From Arenimonas sp. (lineage in GTDB: Bacteria > Pseudomonadota > Alphaproteobacteria > Rhizobiales > Rhizobiaceae), in assembly GCA_019459145.1 (NCBI GenBank), contig JAIBEK010000031.1, forward strand, positions 62,001 through 126,000: a DNA stretch of 64,000 nt, read 5' to 3'. The notes below the pieces were generated by a model, which worked only from the letters and a program-made list of their open reading frames with translations, had not been told where the DNA came from and searched no databases. Below are positions 52,024 to 61,771 of the stretch, piece by piece (position 1 is the first letter of the stretch; every line of letters begins with the position of its first letter). The position numbers and the translations under genes are program-made.

Positions 52024-54399
52024 ATGACCCGGTCGATCGAAAGCCGATTCCTGGCGATCGTCGCCTTCACCGTCTTCATCCTCGTGGTGCCGCTGTTCGC
52101 CCTGTTTCTGGCTCTCTCGTCGGATCGGGCCGCCAGGGAACTGCACGACCATGTGGAAATCCTGCTGGCCACCAATTCCCAGGCGCTGGCCAAGCCGATG
52201 TGGGACTTCGACCGCGAGAGCGTCGAGCAGATCGCCGCGACCATCGTCTCCGCCAATGCCGTGAGCAAGGTCCAGGTCAGGGACCTGTCCGGCGGCATCA
52301 ATGTTTCCATGCCACCCCTGCCGAGCTGGCCGAAATCCGGCGTGGAATCGGAGACGCGCGAAATCTTCTATCAGGGCGTCGACGGCCGCAAGCAGGTGGG
52401 AACGATCACCATCTACTACGGCCGCTTCGATGCACTGTCCTCGCTGCGCGATGCCGAGGCCATCCTGATCGGCATTTTCATCGTCGCCGTCCTCGGCGTC
52501 GTCCTCGCCGCGATCTTCGGCAACCGCATCATGATCATCCAGCCGCTGATGAAGCTTGCCGGGGCGATCGAGGCAACGCGTCAGCTTGGTTCGCGACATC
52601 ATGTCGACTGGCAGTCGAACGACGAGATCGGAAAGCTGGCGAAGAGCTTCAACGCCATGCAGACCCAGCTCGAGCAGGAGGAACGAGAGCTCAAGATCGC
52701 CCATCGGCGCGCCACCGACATCTACAATCTGACCCCCGCCATGCTGTTCTCGCTCGATGAGCAGGACCGCATTACCGGCGTCAGCGACTATTGGCTGCTG
52801 GCCACCGGCTACGAGCGTCCGCAGGTTCTCGGCCGGCGCTTCGAGGATCTCGTCCACGCCGATGCGCGCGAGGCCTATCTGGAGCGCAAGCGGCAGAAAA
52901 GCCGCAGCGACGCGGTCGTCGAGAGCACGACCAAATTCGTCTGCGCCGACGGAAGTCTCATGGACGTGCTGATCGTCGAGGCGAGCAAGGAAGGCACATC
53001 CGGGGAAACGGGCCTTTCCCTCAGCGTCATGACCGATGTCACGGCCCTCAAGCAATCCGAGGCCCGCAATCACCGCCAGGCGATCACCGACCACCTGACC
53101 GGCCTGATGAACCGCCAGGGCTTCGAGAGCGCGCTCGACGTCGAGATCCGCGCGACCGACGAAATGGGCGGCGAGCTCGCCTGCATCTTCGTCGACCTCG
53201 ACCGTTTCAAGTGGATCAACGACAATCTCGGCCACCAGGCCGGCGACACGGTGCTGCGCATGCTGGTCGACCTGATGGGTCCGCTTCTGCCACCCGGCGC
53301 GGTCGCCGCGCGCCTCGGCGGCGACGAATTCGCCGTCCTCTTGCGATCGGCAAAGGTCGAGCATGCCGCGCTGGAGCTCAGCCATCGCCTCTGCGCCATT
53401 TTCGAGCAACCGCTTCTGGTGCAAGGAGTCACCGTCCGCCTCAGCGCCAGCGTCGGTGTCGCCATCTACCCCCGCCATGCGGGCAATGCCGCCGAACTGC
53501 TGCAGAAATCCGACATGGCGATGTACAGCAAGAAGCGCGACGGCAAGAACGGCGCGCTGCTCTACGATCCGCTGATCCAGGATACGACGCGCCAGCGCGC
53601 CGCCATCGAGCGCGACATCGAGACCGCACTCGACGAAGACTGGTTCGAGGCCTATTTCCAGCCGATCGTCGATCTCGGCGACGGGCATGTCGTCGGCTAC
53701 GAGGCACTGCTCAGGCTGGAACACCCGATCAAGGGCACCCTCCCCCCCGGCGAGATCATCAAGATCGCCGAAGAGACCGGCGCCATCACCCGCATCGGCA
53801 ACCGCATCCTTGAAAAGTCGCTCGCCAATCTCGTGCAGCTTTCCGAGGCGACGGGAAACTTCGACGCCTATATCGCCATCAATTTCTCGCCGCTGCAGTT
53901 CGAACAGACCATGCCGATCCGGCTCGCGGCGCTCGCCTCCCACCATGGTATCGCCCCGCACCGGATCGTCATCGAGATCACGGAAGCGACCCTGCTGCAC
54001 GACAATCCGCAGATCCGCACCATTCTCGATGAGTTCAACCGCTTCGGCTGCCGCATCGCACTCGACGATTTCGGCACGGGCTATTCGTCGCTCAGCTACC
54101 TCAACCGCTTCCCCGTCGACATCGTCAAGATCGACCAGTCCTTCATCCGCTCGCTGTCGGCCGACGAGCCGGAGTTGCAGCACAAGAGCCGCATGCTGGT
54201 CGAAGGCATCACCGCGATTTCCCACAAGATGGAATGCACGGTGGTCGCCGAGGGCATCGAGACCGAGCAGCAGCACGAGATCCTGCGCCAGTTCGGCGTC
54301 GATCTCGGCCAGGGCTATCTGTTTGCCCGACCGCAGCCGGTCCGTCAGTTGATCAAAAGCCTGGTAAATTCACCAAGACGCGGAGCCTCGGTCGCCTGA
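52024..54399 (+). CDS. membrane GGDEF-EAL protein (diguanylate cyclase / phosphodiesterase)
   Basis: A 791-residue c-di-GMP enzyme. Helix 1 is about 8-31, the extracytoplasmic region about 32-140, and helix 2 about 146-168. HAMP-like (DEIGKLAKSFNAMQ) and PAS segments (about 240-350) follow. In the GGDEF domain the active site LGGDEF is intact near 433-438. In the EAL domain YEALLR (about 557) and the DDFGTGYSSL metal loop are intact, ending LGQGYLFARPQP. Both activities may be functional. The next gene, 29 bases on, encodes a periplasmic binding protein that could feed its outer domain. Confidence 0.94.
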   Translation: MTRSIESRFLAIVAFTVFILVVPLFALFLALSSDRAARELHDHVEILLATNSQALAKPMWDFDRESVEQIAATIVSANAVSKVQVRDLSGGINVSMPPLPSWPKSGVESETREIFYQGVDGRKQVGTITIYYGRFDALSSLRDAEAILIGIFIVAVLGVVLAAIFGNRIMIIQPLMKLAGAIEATRQLGSRHHVDWQSNDEIGKLAKSFNAMQTQLEQEERELKIAHRRATDIYNLTPAMLFSLDEQDRITGVSDYWLLATGYERPQVLGRRFEDLVHADAREAYLERKRQKSRSDAVVESTTKFVCADGSLMDVLIVEASKEGTSGETGLSLSVMTDVTALKQSEARNHRQAITDHLTGLMNRQGFESALDVEIRATDEMGGELACIFVDLDRFKWINDNLGHQAGDTVLRMLVDLMGPLLPPGAVAARLGGDEFAVLLRSAKVEHAALELSHRLCAIFEQPLLVQGVTVRLSASVGVAIYPRHAGNAAELLQKSDMAMYSKKRDGKNGALLYDPLIQDTTRQRAAIERDIETALDEDWFEAYFQPIVDLGDGHVVGYEALLRLEHPIKGTLPPGEIIKIAEETGAITRIGNRILEKSLANLVQLSEATGNFDAYIAINFSPLQFEQTMPIRLAALASHHGIAPHRIVIEITEATLLHDNPQIRTILDEFNRFGCRIALDDFGTGYSSLSYLNRFPVDIVKIDQSFIRSLSADEPELQHKSRMLVEGITAISHKMECTVVAEGIETEQQHEILRQFGVDLGQGYLFARPQPVRQLIKSLVNSPRRGASVA

Positions 54400-54428
54400 G
54401 CACCCGCTGATCGCGAAGGAAAGTGCCT

Positions 54429-55145
54429 ATGAGATACGTCGCATTTCTCCTGTCGATGACATTGGCCGGCGCCGCCGGTGCCGAGACCATCCATTTCACA
54501 ACCGAGGACTACCCACCCTACAATTACCGCGAGGCCGGCGAATACAAGGGCGTCGGCTACGAGCAGACGGTCGCCCTGATGAAAGACGTCAAGGCCGAGC
54601 ATACGATCGAGATGATGCCCTGGGCCCGCGCCCTGCAACTCGCCGAGAGCGAGAAGACACACTGCGTCTTCACCACCGCCCATATCGCCGAGCGCGACAA
54701 GCGGTTCAAATGGGTCGAGCCGCTTGCCATCGACCGCAACGTGATGATCGCCAACAGGGCGTCGGGCATCAAGCCACGCTCGATCGAGGAAGCCCGTCAA
54801 TATACGGTCGGCACCCAGCGCAACGACTATACCCAGGATCTTCTGGAGCGGAACGGTTTCCCCAAGATCGACCTCGCCACCGACCTGAAGCTCACCTTCA
54901 AGAAGCTGATGAGCGGGCGCATCGACCTGATGCCGATCTCGGAGAAATACTACGAGGACCTCAAGGCCGAGGGTAATGCCATCGAGGCGCTGTTCATCCT
55001 CTCCGAACAGAAATTCGCCATTGCCTGCAACATCGACTTTCCCGATGCGCTGATCGCCGAAATGCAGGCCGGGCTAGACAGACTGATCGCCGACGGGACG
55101 CAGAAGGCGATCTTCCAGAAGTACAAGATGCCGACCGGCGACTGA
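54429..55145 (+). CDS. periplasmic solute-binding protein, SBP_bac_3 type
   Basis: A 238-residue exported protein: signal peptide to about residue 19 (LAGAAGAE), then an amino-acid-type binding fold with TTEDYPPYNYREAG, EMMPWARALQLAESEKTHC and VGTQRNDYTQDLLE. No permease or ATPase genes adjoin it. Such orphan proteins can deliver ligands to membrane sensors. Strong ribosome site AAGGAAAG, 29 bases after the GGDEF-EAL gene, so probably co-transcribed with it. Confidence 0.88.
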   Translation: MRYVAFLLSMTLAGAAGAETIHFTTEDYPPYNYREAGEYKGVGYEQTVALMKDVKAEHTIEMMPWARALQLAESEKTHCVFTTAHIAERDKRFKWVEPLAIDRNVMIANRASGIKPRSIEEARQYTVGTQRNDYTQDLLERNGFPKIDLATDLKLTFKKLMSGRIDLMPISEKYYEDLKAEGNAIEALFILSEQKFAIACNIDFPDALIAEMQAGLDRLIADGTQKAIFQKYKMPTGD

Positions 55146-55238
55146 CCGACGCGCCGCTCGCCCACCGCAAACCGGGTTGACAACGCCGCCGTTTCGCGGT
55201 GCTGAGAGATGACCTTTCACCACCGACGGACATGGCTC

Positions 55239-55967
55239 ATGATCATCATAGCGGGGCTCGGCAATCCCGGCGCGCAATACCGGGACAACCGCCACAATAT
55301 CGGCTTCATGGCGGTGGACGCCATCCACAGGCGCCATTCCTTCTCGCCCTGGGCGAAGAAGTTCAAGGCCGAAATCGCCGATGGCGAGATCGCCGGCGAA
55401 AAGGTGCTGCTGATGAAGCCGCAGACCTTCATGAACCTGTCGGGCGAATCGGTCGGCGAAGCCATGCGCTTCTACAAGCTTGGCCCCGGTGACATCATCG
55501 CCGTGCATGACGAGCTCGATCTCTTGCCCGGCAAGGTGCGCATCAAGGTCGGCGGCGGTCACGGCGGCCATAACGGATTGAAATCCTTAGACGCCCATTG
55601 CGGCAAGGACTACCGCCGGCTGCGCCTCGGCATCGGCCATCCGGGCGACAAGGACCGCGTGCACGGCCACGTGCTCGGCGACTTCGCCAAGATCGATCGC
55701 ATCTGGCTGGAACCGCTGCTCGACGCCATCGCCGACAATGCCGACCTGCTGGTCAAGGGCGACGACGGCAAGCTGATGAACAAGCTGGCGCTCGCCACCG
55801 GGGCTAAGGAGGAGCCCCCCGCCCCGGCCAAGGCGGAGAAGACGGCCAAGCCGGCCGGCCAGTCGCATATCCGCCAGGCGCGCAACACGGCCCAGCCGAA
55901 GAAGCTGCCGGAGACCGGGCCGATGGCGGAAATGCTGAAGCGCATGTTTGGCAAGAAGGATGATTGA
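55239..55967 (+). CDS. pth: peptidyl-tRNA hydrolase
   Basis: Recycles peptidyl-tRNA released from ribosomes. 242 residues, longer than E. coli Pth (194). The start [20 protein letters not shown] carries catalytic His19; [27 protein letters not shown] and [13 protein letters not shown] are all family signatures. About 45 extra C-terminal residues (from about 190) are Lys/Ala/Pro-rich, as often in rhizobia. Start at 55239 is chosen because the conserved domain begins there. Confidence 0.97.
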   Translation: MIIIAGLGNPGAQYRDNRHNIGFMAVDAIHRRHSFSPWAKKFKAEIADGEIAGEKVLLMKPQTFMNLSGESVGEAMRFYKLGPGDIIAVHDELDLLPGKVRIKVGGGHGGHNGLKSLDAHCGKDYRRLRLGIGHPGDKDRVHGHVLGDFAKIDRIWLEPLLDAIADNADLLVKGDDGKLMNKLALATGAKEEPPAPAKAEKTAKPAGQSHIRQARNTAQPKKLPETGPMAEMLKRMFGKKDD

Positions 55968-55971
55968 TCCG

Positions 55972-56445
55972 ATGTCGAAGCCTGTCGAAGTCCGCGCCCT
56001 CAACCGAAGCGACCTGCCCGGCCTGCTCGCGCTCTACGACCAACTGATCGAGAACGACCTGCCGCTCTCTCCCGAATTGGCGCAGACCCGTTTCGACGAG
56101 ATGCTGAAACGCCAAGGACTAACTGTGTTCGGCGGTTTCGCCGATGGCGTTCTCGCCAGCACCTGCGTCCTGATCGTCGTGCCCAATCTGACCCGGGGCG
56201 GCATGTCCTACGCCTTCATCGAAAACGTCGTGACCGATGCCGGCCATCGCCGCAACGGCCTTGGGCGCCTGACCGTCCAGACGGCGATCGACGCCGCCTT
56301 CGACGCCGGCTGCTACACGGTTCGGCTGCAGACGGGCAGCAAGCGTCCCGGCACGCTCGACTTCTACAAGAGCTGCGGCTTTGATTTGACGAAACACGGG
56401 CTGGAGGTACGCCGGATCCCACCCCGCCAGGCTTCGCCGACCTGA
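55972..56445 (+). CDS. GNAT family N-acetyltransferase
   Basis: A 157-residue acetyl-CoA-dependent acetyltransferase. The acceptor half is RALNRSDLPGLLALYDQL. The acetyl-CoA motif A reads FIENVVTDAGHRRNGLGRLT with the R/Q-x-x-G-x-G/A-like RRNGLG, and motif B is FYKSCGFDLTKHGLE. Substrate unknown. ATG at 55960, overlapping the pth stop, is an alternative start; either way it is read with pth. Confidence 0.88.
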   Translation: MSKPVEVRALNRSDLPGLLALYDQLIENDLPLSPELAQTRFDEMLKRQGLTVFGGFADGVLASTCVLIVVPNLTRGGMSYAFIENVVTDAGHRRNGLGRLTVQTAIDAAFDAGCYTVRLQTGSKRPGTLDFYKSCGFDLTKHGLEVRRIPPRQASPT

Positions 56446-56498
56446 GCGGCGGAACAAGGACGGCCGCTGCGGCATTGACCAGCCCTGGAGGCCCCCTC

Positions 56499-57458
56499 AT
56501 GCAAATCGCTCTATCTCCGCTGCCCCTGCCCGGCCCCTTGAGCCGCAGACTTGATCTCTTCGCTCAGAAGCTGTCCCAGCCCAAGGGCATGGCCTTCGAC
56601 TTCTCCACGCCGCCCGGAGAACCGGCGCTGGTGCCGGCAGATTCGGTTTCCTGGCAGTTGTTCAAGAACCCGGTCACTGTCTTCATTGGCGGCATCGCCG
56701 CCGTCGTTCTCGAACTGGCGGAACCCCATGTGCGCGACGGGGTGTGGCAGCACAGCAGCTTCACGACCGACGCCCTTGCGCGGATGCAGCGCACCGGGCT
56801 TGCCGCCATGATCACCGTCTACGGCGCACGCAGCAAGACAGAGGCGATGATCAAGGGCGTCAACCGCCGTCACGGCTCGGTGACCGGCCTGACCACCGAA
56901 GGCAAGCCCTACCGCGCCGACGATCCGATCCTGCTGGACTGGGTTCAGGCGACCGCCGCCTTCGGCTTCATGGAGGCCTATCATCGCTACGCCCGTCCGT
57001 TGTCCGACGAGGAGCGCAATCGATTCCTCGCCGAGGGAAAGCCAGCGGCCGACCTCTACGGCGCGACGAGTGCGCCCGTCTCGGTCTCCGAGATGAACAT
57101 GCTGTTCGAGGTGATGCGGCCGCGGCTGGTAAAATCGGAGGTGGTCTTTGCGTTCCTCGATATCGTCCGCAAGGTTCCGGCCCTGCCACCGGCTTTGCGG
57201 CACTTCCAGGAACTGCTCATCACCGCCGCAATCGAGCTCTTGCCCGCCTGGGTGCGCGACAGGCTTGGGCTTCGGCAGTCAGGGTCGCTCACCCCCAAGC
57301 AGCGGGCATTGGTGAAGGCCGCGGCCTTTGGCGCCGAGAACATCATGCTCCCGTCTTCCGCACCGGTTCAGGCGTGCCGCCGCCTCGGTCTTGCCGACGA
57401 CTACCTCTACCGCCGACGCCCCTCGGACCAGCCGATCACTCCTCCGGCTCGGTCGTAA
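56499..57458 (+). CDS. MpaB-like (DUF2236) oxygenase family protein
   Basis: A 319-residue protein of the DUF2236/MpaB/Lcp type. The segment WQLFKNPVTVFIGGIAAVVLELAEPHV and the heme-family pattern RTGLAAMITVYGARSKTEAM, GVNRRHGSVTG, and WVQATAAFGFMEAYHRYARPL are typical. Lcp relatives bind heme b; the histidines near residues 126 and 168 are candidates. Substrate unknown. Start ATG with CTGGAGG. Its last 23 bases overlap clpS on the other strand. Confidence 0.85.
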   Translation: MQIALSPLPLPGPLSRRLDLFAQKLSQPKGMAFDFSTPPGEPALVPADSVSWQLFKNPVTVFIGGIAAVVLELAEPHVRDGVWQHSSFTTDALARMQRTGLAAMITVYGARSKTEAMIKGVNRRHGSVTGLTTEGKPYRADDPILLDWVQATAAFGFMEAYHRYARPLSDEERNRFLAEGKPAADLYGATSAPVSVSEMNMLFEVMRPRLVKSEVVFAFLDIVRKVPALPPALRHFQELLITAAIELLPAWVRDRLGLRQSGSLTPKQRALVKAAAFGAENIMLPSSAPVQACRRLGLADDYLYRRRPSDQPITPPARS

Positions 57459-57747
57459 ACACCAGCGGAAAGCCCGCCTCCTTGGCGAGATCGGTCGCCT
57501 CCTTGGCCTTCGTTTCAGCAATGTCGCGCGTGCACACGACGACCACGGCGGAGCCGAACTTGTGGGCCGTCATCATCACCCGGTAGCCGGTCTCCTCGCT
57601 CATCCGGAACACCGCCTTCAGCACCAGGGTGACGAACTCGCGCGGTGTGTAATCGTCATTGAGCAACAGGACCTTGTAGAGCCTCGGCCGCTCCGGCTTG
57701 GGCTTGGTCACGGTCTTCGGCTTGAGGGCGACATCATCTCCCGTCAT
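57436..57747 (-). CDS. clpS: ATP-dependent Clp protease adaptor ClpS
   Basis: N-end-rule adaptor delivering substrates to ClpA. 103 residues: a flexible N-terminus, then YKVLLLNDDYTPREFVTLVL forming the hydrophobic N-degron pocket, MMTAHKFGSAVVVVCTRDIAE and a C-terminal ETKAKEATDLAKEAGFPL. The order of motifs and length are normal. GAGGTTACG precedes the ATG. It ends inside the 3' end of the MpaB-like gene; clpA is not in the window. Confidence 0.96.
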   Translation of the reverse strand: MTGDDVALKPKTVTKPKPERPRLYKVLLLNDDYTPREFVTLVLKAVFRMSEETGYRVMMTAHKFGSAVVVVCTRDIAETKAKEATDLAKEAGFPLVFTTEPEE

Positions 57748-57940
57748 CGTAACCTCTCCAGCGATGACATCCGGTCCTGACCCTTTGGCGACCGGCCCGG
57801 AGGGTGCATTCTAGCGCATCTCACCGCGACCGTCGACGGTGGCGCAGAAGAGCCGCACCGCTCCAGAGACTTGACCGCACCCTTCCTTTATCCCATAGGC
57901 GTGGGCAAAGATCATTCCAAGCTAAGCAGGTACTCTGGCC

Positions 57941-59044
57941 ATGGGCTTCAAATGCGGTATCGTCGGCTTGCCCAATGTCGGCAAGTCCACCCTCTTCAAC
58001 GCGCTGACCAAGACGGCGGCGGCGCAGGCCGCCAACTACCCGTTCTGCACGATCGAGCCGAACACCGGCGAAGTCGCCGTTCCCGACCCGCGCATGCAGA
58101 AGCTCGCGGCCGTCGCCGGCTCCAAGGAAATCATCCCGACCCGCATCTCGTTCGTGGACATTGCCGGCCTGGTCCGCGGTGCGTCGAAGGGTGAAGGGCT
58201 GGGCAACAAGTTCCTCGCCAATATCCGCGAAGTCGATGCTGTGGTGCACGTGCTGCGCTGCTTCGAGGACGACGACATTACCCATGTCGAAGGCCGCATC
58301 AACCCGGTCGGCGATGCCGAGACGATCGAGACCGAGCTGATGCTCGCCGATCTCGAAAGCCTGGAGCGCCGCGTCGACCAGACCCGCAAGCGCGCCGCCT
58401 CGAAGGACAAGGATTCGCTCGCCCAGTTGCCGGTCATGGAAGCCGTGATCAAGCTCCTGAACGAGGGCAAACCGGCCCGCCTGCTGCTGAAGACCTTGGC
58501 CGCCGACGAGATCGAAGTGCTGAAGGGCCTGAACCTCCTGACCTCCCACCCGGTGCTCTACGTCTGCAACGTCGCGGAAGCCGACGCTGCGACCGGCAAC
58601 GAGCATACGCAAGCCGTAGCCAAGATGGCCGCCGAACAGGGTGCCGAATGCGTGATCATCTCGGCTGCGATCGAAGCGGAAGTCGCCCAGCTGCCGGAAG
58701 AGGAATCCAAGGAATTTCTCGCGGCACTCGGCCTGGAGGAAGCCGGCCTCGACCGCCTGATCCGTGCCGGCTATCACCTGCTGGATCTCATCACTTATTT
58801 CACCGTCGGCCCCAAGGAAACCCGCGCCTGGACCATTGTCCGCGGCACCAAGGCACCGGCCGCTGCAGGCGTCATCCACACCGACTTCGAACGCGGCTTC
58901 ATCCGCGCCTTCACCATTGCCTATGACGACTACATCAATTTCAAGGGTGAAGTCGGCGCAAAGGAAGCCGGTAAGGGCCGCGACGAAGGCAAGGAATATG
59001 TCGTCCAGGACGGCGACGTGATCCACTTCCGTTTCAACACCTGA
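57941..59044 (+). CDS. ychF: redox-regulated ATPase YchF (OLA1 family)
   Basis: A 367-residue Obg-related P-loop ATPase associated with ribosomes. Walker A is GLPNVGKSTLFNALT; switch region ANYPFCTIEPNTGEV; G3 FVDIAGLVRGASKGEGLGN. The coiled-coil segment is about 130-200, the G4-like motif YVCNVAEAD has N-x-x-E instead of NKxD as expected for ATP preference, and the C-terminal TGS domain begins near 280. A strong terminator follows. Confidence 0.97.
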   Translation: MGFKCGIVGLPNVGKSTLFNALTKTAAAQAANYPFCTIEPNTGEVAVPDPRMQKLAAVAGSKEIIPTRISFVDIAGLVRGASKGEGLGNKFLANIREVDAVVHVLRCFEDDDITHVEGRINPVGDAETIETELMLADLESLERRVDQTRKRAASKDKDSLAQLPVMEAVIKLLNEGKPARLLLKTLAADEIEVLKGLNLLTSHPVLYVCNVAEADAATGNEHTQAVAKMAAEQGAECVIISAAIEAEVAQLPEEESKEFLAALGLEEAGLDRLIRAGYHLLDLITYFTVGPKETRAWTIVRGTKAPAAAGVIHTDFERGFIRAFTIAYDDYINFKGEVGAKEAGKGRDEGKEYVVQDGDVIHFRFNT

Positions 59045-59076
59045 GCCGGACGAACCAAGCTTCAGGTACGCGTTTT

Positions 59077-59114
59077 AACTGCCGCCCTTTCACGGAAAGG
59101 GGCGGCAGTTTTGC
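59077..59114 (+). terminator. rho-independent terminator of ychF
   Basis: Long stem AACTGCCGCC / GGCGGCAGTT extended by CCTTT / AAAGG pairing, followed by TTG and Ts, 33 bases after the stop. Confidence 0.82.
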
Positions 59115-59187
59115 TTTGCGCGGTCGGGTCGGCGTCAAGACGACCGACCCAAGATCCGAAGATCCTGCGACATCGGCCCTTCGGTCT

Positions 59188-59394
59188 TCAGACCTTCTTC
59201 ATCGGGCAGGTCGACATGCCGAAGAGCGAATAGAGCGGGCAAGTCGAGAGGAGGCCCGTGAGCAGCGGGACGACGCCGATCAGCGTCCAGTAGCGCCACG
59301 AGGCGTCCGGATAGATGAAGAACAGCGACAGTACGACGAGGCCGACGACGATGCGCAGGATACGGTCGAGAGATCCGATATTCTTGGCGAACAT
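59188..59394 (-). CDS. DUF2892 membrane protein (YgaP transmembrane type)
   Basis: A 68-residue membrane protein: MFAKNIGSLDRILRIVVGLV is the DUF2892 start, followed by two hydrophobic segments (about 12-28 and 35-52) and a cysteine-containing end LLSTCPLYSLFGMSTCP. The two Cys-Pro pairs recall rhodanese-fused YgaP, suggesting sulfur chemistry, but this copy lacks a rhodanese domain. AAAGGA precedes the ATG. Lies downstream of, and in the same direction as, a Crp/Fnr regulator that may control it. Confidence 0.88.
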   Translation of the reverse strand: MFAKNIGSLDRILRIVVGLVVLSLFFIYPDASWRYWTLIGVVPLLTGLLSTCPLYSLFGMSTCPMKKV

Positions 59395-59435
59395 GGCAAT
59401 TCCTTTCGATGCTGGGCAGGTTGCACAGTAGAACA

Positions 59436-59463
59436 ATCATAGCCGCAGCCAAAGACATGTCAG
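59436..59463 (-). promoter_or_regulatory. possible promoter of the DUF2892 gene
   Basis: On the minus strand CTGACA, a 16-base spacer, and TATGAT, about 42 bases upstream of the ATG. No clear Fnr box (TTGAT-N4-ATCAA) is visible. Confidence 0.35.
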
Positions 59464-59471
59464 TGACTAAG

Positions 59472-60134
59472 TCACGCTTTCGGCGAAGTGGCCATGCGCC
59501 CCAGTTCAGCCGCGTCGAGCACGCGGATCAGTCCGCGCTCGTTGGCGACGATCCCCTTCGAGGCCAAAGCCTCCAGCCGTCTCGACACCACCTCGCGCGC
59601 CGTCCCGATCACCGCCGCCAGTTCCTGATGCGTCACCTCGATCACCTCGCCGCCGGCGGCCCGCTCGATCAGCGCAAGGGCCAGCCGCTTCTCCACCTTG
59701 ACGAAGGCGACCTGTTCGAGGACGAACATCAAATCGCTGAGACGCGCCGCAAAGGCGCGGAACACGAAGCTGCGAAATCCGGCCGAGATCGCCATCAGGG
59801 TCTCAAAGACGGGTCCGGGCACCATCACGGCGACCAGATCGCTTTCGGCCACCGCCTCGCCGGTATAGGCCGCGCCGCCCAGCACGCCGAGCGTCGTCTG
59901 CACGCAGGTCTCTCCGGGCGTCACGGCATAGAGCAGGAGCTCGCGACCGCCGCGTCCGGTGAGATAGACGCCGATCCGGCCGGACAGGAGGATGACGAAG
60001 GCCTCGGCCTGGTCGCCGGGACGAAACAGCGTCGTCCGGTCCGCAACGTGCTGCGGCCGCAAACCCTCGAGATGACGCCGGGCGTCACGATCGAGTTGTG
60101 AAAGAAACGGCGCCTGTTCGATCCATCCCGCCAT
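59472..60134 (-). CDS. Crp/Fnr family transcriptional regulator
   Basis: A 220-residue regulator: cyclic-nucleotide-binding-like beta roll (about 10-120), long dimer helix (about 125-145), and a winged HTH with VTHQELAAVIGTAREVVSRRLE. No N-terminal cysteine cluster for an FeS centre is present, so it is not an oxygen-sensing Fnr, and its ligand is unknown. ATG at 60134 with GGAG five bases upstream is preferred over GTG two codons earlier. Confidence 0.92.
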   Translation of the reverse strand: MAGWIEQAPFLSQLDRDARRHLEGLRPQHVADRTTLFRPGDQAEAFVILLSGRIGVYLTGRGGRELLLYAVTPGETCVQTTLGVLGGAAYTGEAVAESDLVAVMVPGPVFETLMAISAGFRSFVFRAFAARLSDLMFVLEQVAFVKVEKRLALALIERAAGGEVIEVTHQELAAVIGTAREVVSRRLEALASKGIVANERGLIRVLDAAELGRMATSPKA

Positions 60135-60201
60135 CGCCACTCCTTGTCATTGCCGGTTTCGGCGGTCATTCTGCACGGAAACGCCCACAAGGAAATCTCG
60201 C

Positions 60202-60669
60202 ATGCCATCCCCGAAACTCTATTTCGAAGACTTCCACGTCGGAAGGATATTCGCGCTGGGGCCAAAGGCCGTCAACGCCGATGAAATCGTTGAATTCGCC
60301 AAGGAATTCGATCCGCAGCCGATGCACCTGTCGGAAGCTGCCGGCAAGGCCAGCATCCTCGGCGGGCTGAGCGCATCCGGCTGGCACACCAGCAGCATGT
60401 TCATGCGGATGATGATCGATTCGTATCTGCTCGCCTCCGTCTCCGAGGGCGCGCCGGGTATCGACGCGATGGAATGGCGAAAGCCGGTGCTGGCCGGCGA
60501 CACGTTGAACGGCCGCTCGACCGTCGAGGCGGCGCGGCCGATGCGCTCGCGCCCGCATATCGGCATCGTCACCTTGAGCCACGAACTGGAGAACCAGCGC
60601 GGCGAGATTGTCATGCGCTCGCGCAATTCCATCATGTTCCGCCGACGCGATGCGGAGGACGCCGCATGA
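60202..60669 (+). CDS. MaoC-like dehydratase family protein (first of a tandem pair)
   Basis: A 155-residue hot-dog-fold protein. The hydratase-like motif is IVEFAKEFDPQPMHLSEAAG with the Asp and His expected for (R)-enoyl-CoA hydration; SASGWHTSSMFMRMM is the central helix. Its stop overlaps the next MaoC gene start (ATGA). The two neighbours are related to each other, so they may form a heterodimer. Substrate unknown, probably an acyl-CoA. Divergent from the Crp/Fnr gene. Confidence 0.9.
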   Translation: MPSPKLYFEDFHVGRIFALGPKAVNADEIVEFAKEFDPQPMHLSEAAGKASILGGLSASGWHTSSMFMRMMIDSYLLASVSEGAPGIDAMEWRKPVLAGDTLNGRSTVEAARPMRSRPHIGIVTLSHELENQRGEIVMRSRNSIMFRRRDAEDAA

Positions 60670-61144
60670 GGATGACCGAACTCTATCCCACCGGCCACAA
60701 GGTCGAGACCGGTTCGCGCCTGTTCACCGCCGAGGACATCATCCGTTTCGCCGAAAAGTTCGATCCGCAACCGTTCCACACCGATGCCGAGGCGGCGAAA
60801 TCCTACGTCTTCGGCGCGCTCTGCGCTTCAGGCTGGCATACCTGTGCCGGATGGATGCGCTGCTTCATCGATTTCTGGGGCGCGGAGGTCGCAAGGCTGA
60901 GGGCGGAGGGACTTGTTCCTCCAAACCTCGGCCTCTCTCCCGGCTTCGAGGAACTGCAATGGCCGAAACCGGTCTTTGCCGACGACACCATCACCTATAG
61001 CCTGACCAGCCTGGAGAGCCGGCCCCTCGCATCGCGTCCGGGCCTGATCCTCAACGTCGGTCTGGGCGAAGGCGTGAACCAGAAGGGCGAGCCCGTGCTG
61101 CGCTTCAAGACCAAGATCCTCGAATTCGTGACGGAGGAAACCCC

Positions 61145-61148
<4 letters not shown>
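60666..61148 (+). CDS. MaoC-like dehydratase family protein (second of a tandem pair)
   Basis: A 160-residue hot-dog-fold protein related to its upstream neighbour: IIRFAEKFDPQPFHTDAEAA and CASGWHTCAGWMRCF correspond to the same positions there. The retained D/H pair in both copies means neither is obviously dead. Start ATG overlaps the previous stop; its own stop overlaps the GTG start of the glutathione peroxidase gene. Confidence 0.9.
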
Positions 61149-61624
<476 letters not shown>

Positions 61625-61771
61625 GCCGACACCGACGGGGAGAATGAGGCCGTCCTAAATCATGCGCCGGATAGCAAGCTGCGACATGAGCCATCTCTCT
61701 GGTTTTGTCTCAGGACGGAACTCCCTACCCCCGTGTTCGTTCTATCACTGTCTCAAGAACAGGAGCACACC

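Noticed and set aside
59472-60134. Oxygen-sensing Fnr/FixK-type regulator
   Set aside because: No cysteine cluster for an FeS centre and no clear Fnr box in the adjacent promoter; only the general Crp/Fnr family is supported.
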